DNA of 21,209 nucleotides, taken from Gnetum montanum. Its lineage: Eukaryota > Streptophyta > Gnetopsida > Gnetales > Gnetaceae. Positions 17,426-21,209 of this stretch are shown here, piece after piece. Made by a program: the position numbers and the translations under genes. Each line of letters opens with the position of its first letter. Positions within the stretch are counted from its first letter, which is position 1. The stretch spans positions 1,831-23,039 of the forward strand of contig MNCI01005950.1 in the NCBI GenBank assembly GCA_015680685.1, given 5' to 3'. The notes below the pieces were generated by a model. The model saw nothing but the letters and a program-made list of their open reading frames with translations, searched no databases and was not told the DNA's origin.

Positions 17426-19778
17426 TCATCTGGTTCCTAGTAGTGGTGGCTCCTCCATGGGTCTCTTCCCCTTATCTTGTGCTCTAGGCTTTGGAAATGG
17501 ATGTCTTTGAAGGAGTTCTTGAATTTTTTCCTCTTTGGTTCGGGGGTCGTGTGCCGTCCATGCTAATGTTTCGATGTTTGATGAAGTCAGCACCTTCCAT
17601 GGGCATGGTAGTTATGGGAACATCTGATTGGCCTTAATGTACCAAGCCATAAATAGGTGTTGTTCCTCTTCATAGGCTCTAGCTTTGTCCTTGAATTCTT
17701 GGTAGTTCATGAGTCATCAAGCCAAATCTATCATGACATCTTTCTATCCTTGGTAGCTAGTCTTGACCACCTCTAATTCAGAAGTTGCTACCTCTAATCT
17801 TTGTAATGTCTTCTTGTGTTTAGCAAATTCTATTTCATATTTAGTGTAGGTGGCTGCTACCTACTTCTCCAACTCTGTTCTCAAGCATCTTGCTGTCAAC
17901 ATGGCTAAGTTGGCATATCGTAGGTTTGCCAACTCCATGTATTTAGTGAGATCTTGTATCTATAGGTCCCAACATTTTAGTTTTTCTTGGTGGACAAAGG
18001 CATAAGTATCCAATATGGCTTGCCAATCAAAATTTTGAGCACTGAGGTGTTAATATGGGCTTTGGCCATATGGATTTCTTTCTCAATCACCTACTTATAC
18101 ATCCCCACTTGATTTCTAAAATACTCTTTGAGCTTCTCATGTCACTTGACCTCATTCTACCATGCACTAATTTCAATCACCATTTTTTGACGGATCATGC
18201 ATACCTCCTCCATTAAGAGGGTTCTATTTTCTCTAGCCAAGTGATTCATATCCTGGTTAACCCTTATTAATTATTCTCACAATTGCTAAAAATTTTCCTT
18301 GAGAACATTCTTCTACTTTTCTACTATGGTCAATCAGAGATTTTTGACGGTGAGGTGCTTATTCTCTTCTTGTAAGGCCTTGAGTGCTTTGGCATGCGCA
18401 TATGTTTGAGCTTGTATCTTAGAAGCATTCCAATCAACCTTCTCTTTTTCCTCTTCCACTCTTTTATTCTCTTCCAGCAATTTAGCTAGCTGCTCTATCT
18501 AAAAGGATTCTTGTTGGTCTGTAGGGATGAATTGAGATGGATCTCGCTATGTAGCTTACAGGGTAACAACCTTCTCTTGGAGTCTTTTCAACTCCTCCTC
18601 TACATGTTTGACCCTGACCTCTACCATAACCAAATTCCCTTTTGTAAAGATGAGGTTTGAATGTGTTGCTATGACATTTTGAGGGATGTCAAATAAGGAC
18701 ATCATCACTTGTCTTGTCTACAGTAACTGATCTAGAACATTCTCATGATTTGCAGGAGCCATTGAGGGACCGACCAAGGTTTGAGCATCGCGTGCTCCCA
18801 TAAAATCTACAAGTGGCACAACAAGGACATTAAATGATTCTTTGATGTAGTCTACAACCACTTCTGCTATTCCTACTACATCCTAGTGCTGCATGATCAC
18901 TACTGTGGTGCCTTCACTAGTTTCTAATTACACTTGAAAAGATGCAGCATTTCCAAAGATCTGTTGTGACCAGTGTGATTCCCTTCCTCTTGTTTTGTAT
19001 GGAAACCTCATCTTGTGCATGATCAATTGAGACTATTGGCTATATGGCATCATTAATGATATTGAAGAGGTTTGCTTCATCATGGCTTCCCCAACTGACC
19101 ATTTCAGCGATGGCCTAGAGATGGCTCATTGATGGTCGATAGTCCTGCGGTGGCGACGACAGTTGGTTTTGCTATCTCATGGGTTGTGTGCTAGGCCTTG
19201 CTTCCTGTTGTTAATTGGGCCTTGTATCCAAAAGTTGGCTAGGCCCTGCAGTTTGAGGTGTAGTGGGCCCCATCATTTATTCTTGCTCAAGCTTCAATGT
19301 CTCACCAACATCTTTCCTTGGTGTTGGTGGCTTTAGTAATTTAGCAAATGAAGGATTTTGAGCTTTTTTGGGGGATGTCATTAGTATACCCTAGAATTCC
19401 AACATGTCGTCATAGCTTCTTGATTAGGCAGAAAAAAGGTAATGCAAACTTCCCTATCTTACATTCTTCGAACCGCCTTAAAATTTCTGTGAGATATAGA
19501 TGGGATAGGTTGGCGTCAACCTTGCCGATCAAAATGGCACTTCCTTTAGCCGCATAGGTGGAAATCCTGTTCAATCCTTTTATTAGGAAAATGTGATATG
19601 TGCCAATTTTAAAGTAGATCCTCTCTTCAAGTGTGAGCTCTCCATATGTTTTATCCTCCTTGCCATATGTCCTTTTTAACCATATCTTTTGCGCATCAGC
19701 ATCAGAGTGAGTGGAAAAATGAGTGACCTTGGGCCTTGTGCTTGGAAGGTTTAAAACTTCTAAAATGGCCTTGGTAGA
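17426..19778 (-). pseudogene. Antisense gene A, about 780-codon coiled-coil protein, unrecognised
   Basis: On the minus strand a frame without ATG is open for 122 codons from 19778 to 19413 (STKAILEVLNLPSTRPKVTH near its start, HLYLTEILRRFEECKIGKF later). After a shift at a T6G5 homopolymer (19362-19377) it continues through a Pro/Gln-rich stretch (19345-19080). A further shift near 18950 leads into VVVDYIKESFNVLVVPLVDF and then a long heptad-like coiled coil (about 18640-17640: EEELKRLQEKV, LAKLLEENKRVEEEKEKVD, KALKALQEENKHL). One more shift lies near 18040. It ends with KGKRPMEEPPLLGTR and TGA at 17428-17426, touching repeat copy 1. Most stops fit former Gln or Trp codons. It may be an additional ORF of a retroelement. 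Confidence 0.66.
19362..19377 (-). other. Homopolymer frameshift in antisense gene A
   Basis: The plus-strand run TTTTTTGGGGG separates two readable minus-strand frames (codon starts congruent to 2, then to 1, modulo 3). Slippage in the run is the likely cause of the frame change. Confidence 0.5.
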
Positions 19779-19779
19779 G

Positions 19780-20622
19780 TGATGAGTGGTGAGGTACCCC
19801 TACACTCAACCATACGAATACGAGCGTCTCATGTGTGATCTGGTCGAACTCCAAGGACTAAGTGCTTACGCACCTTATGGAACACTTAAGGTTAATCAAT
19901 CGTTGTCTTCCTAGACTTGTATTGTCATGGTTGTATGGTTAAGTAAGTCTGAGGTATATGATTTTTATGTCTTTTATCTTTTTATCNCCTAGCATCAGTA
20001 TCCATTCCCACTTGCCGTACACACCCTGAACCAGTGCAACGCTACTGGGATTACCAAATGCTATTCGTTACTGGGTTACTAAGCGTAGCACACATGCTCG
20101 AAGTGGTTGTACTGAATGCACTTAACTAGGAGTTGAGGGTTGAGAGTGAATTATCTAAGAAAGCATTTAAACATTTAACAATAATTAAAGTCCTATTTAG
20201 CTTAGTCCATATGCTGCAAGGTTTATCAGAAAGTTCATCTTTATTACTGTACACAATTGTATGCTCAGGTACAAATTGCTCGAATAAAGATCCGTTCACT
20301 TTGAGACTCCTACTACGGGCACATGGAAATTATTCTATCTTTGGAATGGTAAAATTACCAAAGTTTAGCTAAGGGTCTAGATCTAGATGATCTTACAAGG
20401 GAAAGATGCCTCTTATTTATAGACAAGGCAACAGGCTATGATATTGCGTCCGTGATATCCCGTCCCATGATACCCCCATGACTGAATGAAAACTTGTCCT
20501 CGAGTTCCTTACAAAATATTGGGAAGGTATGGGATTATTGACTTGAATGACACTAATGGTAGATGGGGTGACATGTGAATGGATCATCATTACAAAACAT
20601 TAAAAAATTTAGTGTTCTGACA
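19780..20622 (-). repeat. Repeat copy 2, LTR-like, about 0.84 kb
   Basis: Homologue of 16376-17428, with the same order of landmarks but about 200 bp shorter. It starts at the same AGTGATGAG motif and reaches CA at about 20621-20622. It contains one ambiguous base at 19987. As with copy 1, a minus-strand gene begins directly beyond its left border. An open frame at 20133-20372 shows no motif and is probably chance. Confidence 0.68.
20414..20421 (-). promoter_or_regulatory. TATAAATA box, minus strand, in repeat copy 2
   Basis: The minus strand reads GTCTATAAATAAGAG, a strong plant TATA box about 640 bp upstream of antisense gene A. On the plus strand this copy reads TTATTTATAG, a poor TATA box, so the minus orientation is favoured. 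Confidence 0.52.
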
Positions 20623-20637
20623 ACAAGAGTGAACACT
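20611..20637. repeat. Perfect 7-bp inverted repeat at the right end of copy 2
   Basis: AGTGTTC (20611-20617) and GAACACT (20631-20637) are perfect inverted repeats with a 13-base loop, straddling the inferred right border of repeat copy 2. Confidence 0.6.
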
Positions 20638-21209
20638 ATACATAATTAACATCCAGCCTTATTTGGCAGTTGAGAGAGAAGAGAGAAGAGAGAGAGAAAA
20701 GAAGGAGTCTGCTACTACCAATGCCAAGATTGTGCCTTTCATTGTCTATCCATAAGCACGCCATCAATCTTGTTCCTTGCATAACTGCTTTAGCACTAGT
20801 CCATTCCAAGTGTTTTCTCTAGATCCCATCCGTTGGTGTATGATTGCCATCTGCACACACAACACAGTCTTATATTAGCAAGGGTAAATGAATCATAATG
20901 CAATTGATACCTTGCTTTGGTGTAAGGTCGATTGGCTGAGTTGTGATATGGCTGATACAGATCTTGAGATGTAATACTGGTGACTACCCGAGGTGTAGGG
21001 GTTAAAAGAAAAATCAAAAAAATTAGACCAGGACCCCCATGACTAAGAGCGAACCTCTGGTAGCGATAGAATGGAAGAAGAGAAGGAATAAGAAAGATGA
21101 AGAAAAAGAAACAATAGCAACGCCAATAAAATAGATGTCAAAGATGGAGATGAACAAAATAAATGATGATTGTGGAAATGTTTAAGGGAAAGAAATTAAT
21201 GGATGCACC
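20623..21209. other. Purine-rich flank without a recognisable gene
   Basis: The stretch has a GA-rich tract at 20672-20707 and a second purine-rich block near 21050-21120. A 73-codon minus-strand frame at 20796-21017 shows no recognisable motif. Nothing here continues antisense gene A or B, and no gag-pol motif is seen. Confidence 0.5.

Larger units (their letters stand above)
16376..17428 (-). repeat. Repeat copy 1, LTR-like, about 1.05 kb
   Basis: This segment is homologous to 19780-20622 in the same orientation. Shared landmarks, in order, are AGTGATGAG at the left border, CTCAACCATACGAATACGAG, a pair of GGTTACCAAG-like motifs, CTACGGGCA, a TATTTATA box, GATATC motifs, AATGACTGAAT, GGTATGGGATTATTGACT and an ATTACAAAA...AAATTTA right end. 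It begins TG and ends CA on the plus strand (about 16376 and 17428), as LTRs do. Divergence is high, so the copies are old or came from different elements. No primer-binding site or target-site duplication was found. Confidence 0.7.

Noticed and set aside
17431-17443. TGGTTCCTAGTAG just right of repeat copy 1 as a primer-binding site.
   Set aside because: It does not match a plant tRNA 3' end that I recognise, and the same bases are the last codons of antisense gene A.
16374-20632. AGTGA left of copy 1 (16374-16378) and AGTGA at 20628-20632 as a target-site duplication.
   Set aside because: AGTGA also precedes the left end of copy 2 (19778-19782), so it is probably part of the shared repeat, and the right-hand AGTGA does not follow a CA end.
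1-21209. tRNA genes, rRNA genes, CRISPR arrays and bacterial-type operons.
   Set aside because: No cloverleaf with A and B boxes, no rRNA-like sequence, and no evenly spaced identical repeats with unique spacers were seen. The tandem arrays here are diverged minisatellites.

Overview
The window looks like repeat-rich intergenic DNA from a land plant with a large genome, possibly a gymnosperm; that last point is a guess. It is AT-rich and holds no intact gene, tRNA or rRNA. Nearly everything recognisable is decayed Ty3/gypsy-type LTR retrotransposon sequence, or genes that appear to be carried by such elements. One ambiguous base (N, 19987) points to a draft assembly.

Layout. (1) 1-5464, + strand: an old gag-pol element, cut by the left window edge, with gag, protease, reverse transcriptase, RNase H and integrase in order and a polypurine tract at its end. 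(2) 5465-7660: AT-rich sequence with a T-rich tract, a second polypurine-like motif, a TATA-like box and one weak coding-like fragment. (3) 7661-9578: tandem repeats of about 90 bp with internal dyads, then a strong TATA box and a leader containing a CT microsatellite; together this looks like the promoter region of the next gene. (4) 9579-13229, + strand: a gag-protease frame of about 1,216 codons with about 30 premature stops but no visible frameshift, and no polymerase after it. (5) 13364-13970: two tandem-repeat blocks. (6) 14201-16375, - strand: a spliced gene of at least five exons encoding an unrecognised, charged, probably coiled-coil protein, convergent with gag-protease. (7) 16376-17428: repeat copy 1. 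(8) 17426-19778, - strand: a second unrecognised coiled-coil gene. (9) 19780-20622: repeat copy 2, homologous to copy 1. (10) 20623-21209: purine-rich DNA without a recognisable gene.

The most interesting part is 13.2-20.6 kb. On the minus strand it reads: repeat with a TATAAATA box, coiled-coil gene A, repeat with a TATAAATA box, coiled-coil gene B, minisatellite, then the end of the oppositely oriented gag-protease gene. The simplest reading is that the two repeats are LTRs (or LTR-derived promoters), and that A and B are additional open reading frames of non-autonomous retroelements, antisense to gag. Introns in such an antisense gene would survive retrotransposition, because their splice signals are absent from the sense genomic RNA.

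The decay is dominated by C-to-T and G-to-A changes: TAG or TAA where Gln codons are expected, TGA or TAG where Trp is expected, and Asp/Glu to Asn/Lys at catalytic positions. This fits long-term deamination of methylated cytosine in silenced plant transposons. All domain calls rest on motif reading by eye; no database search was run.
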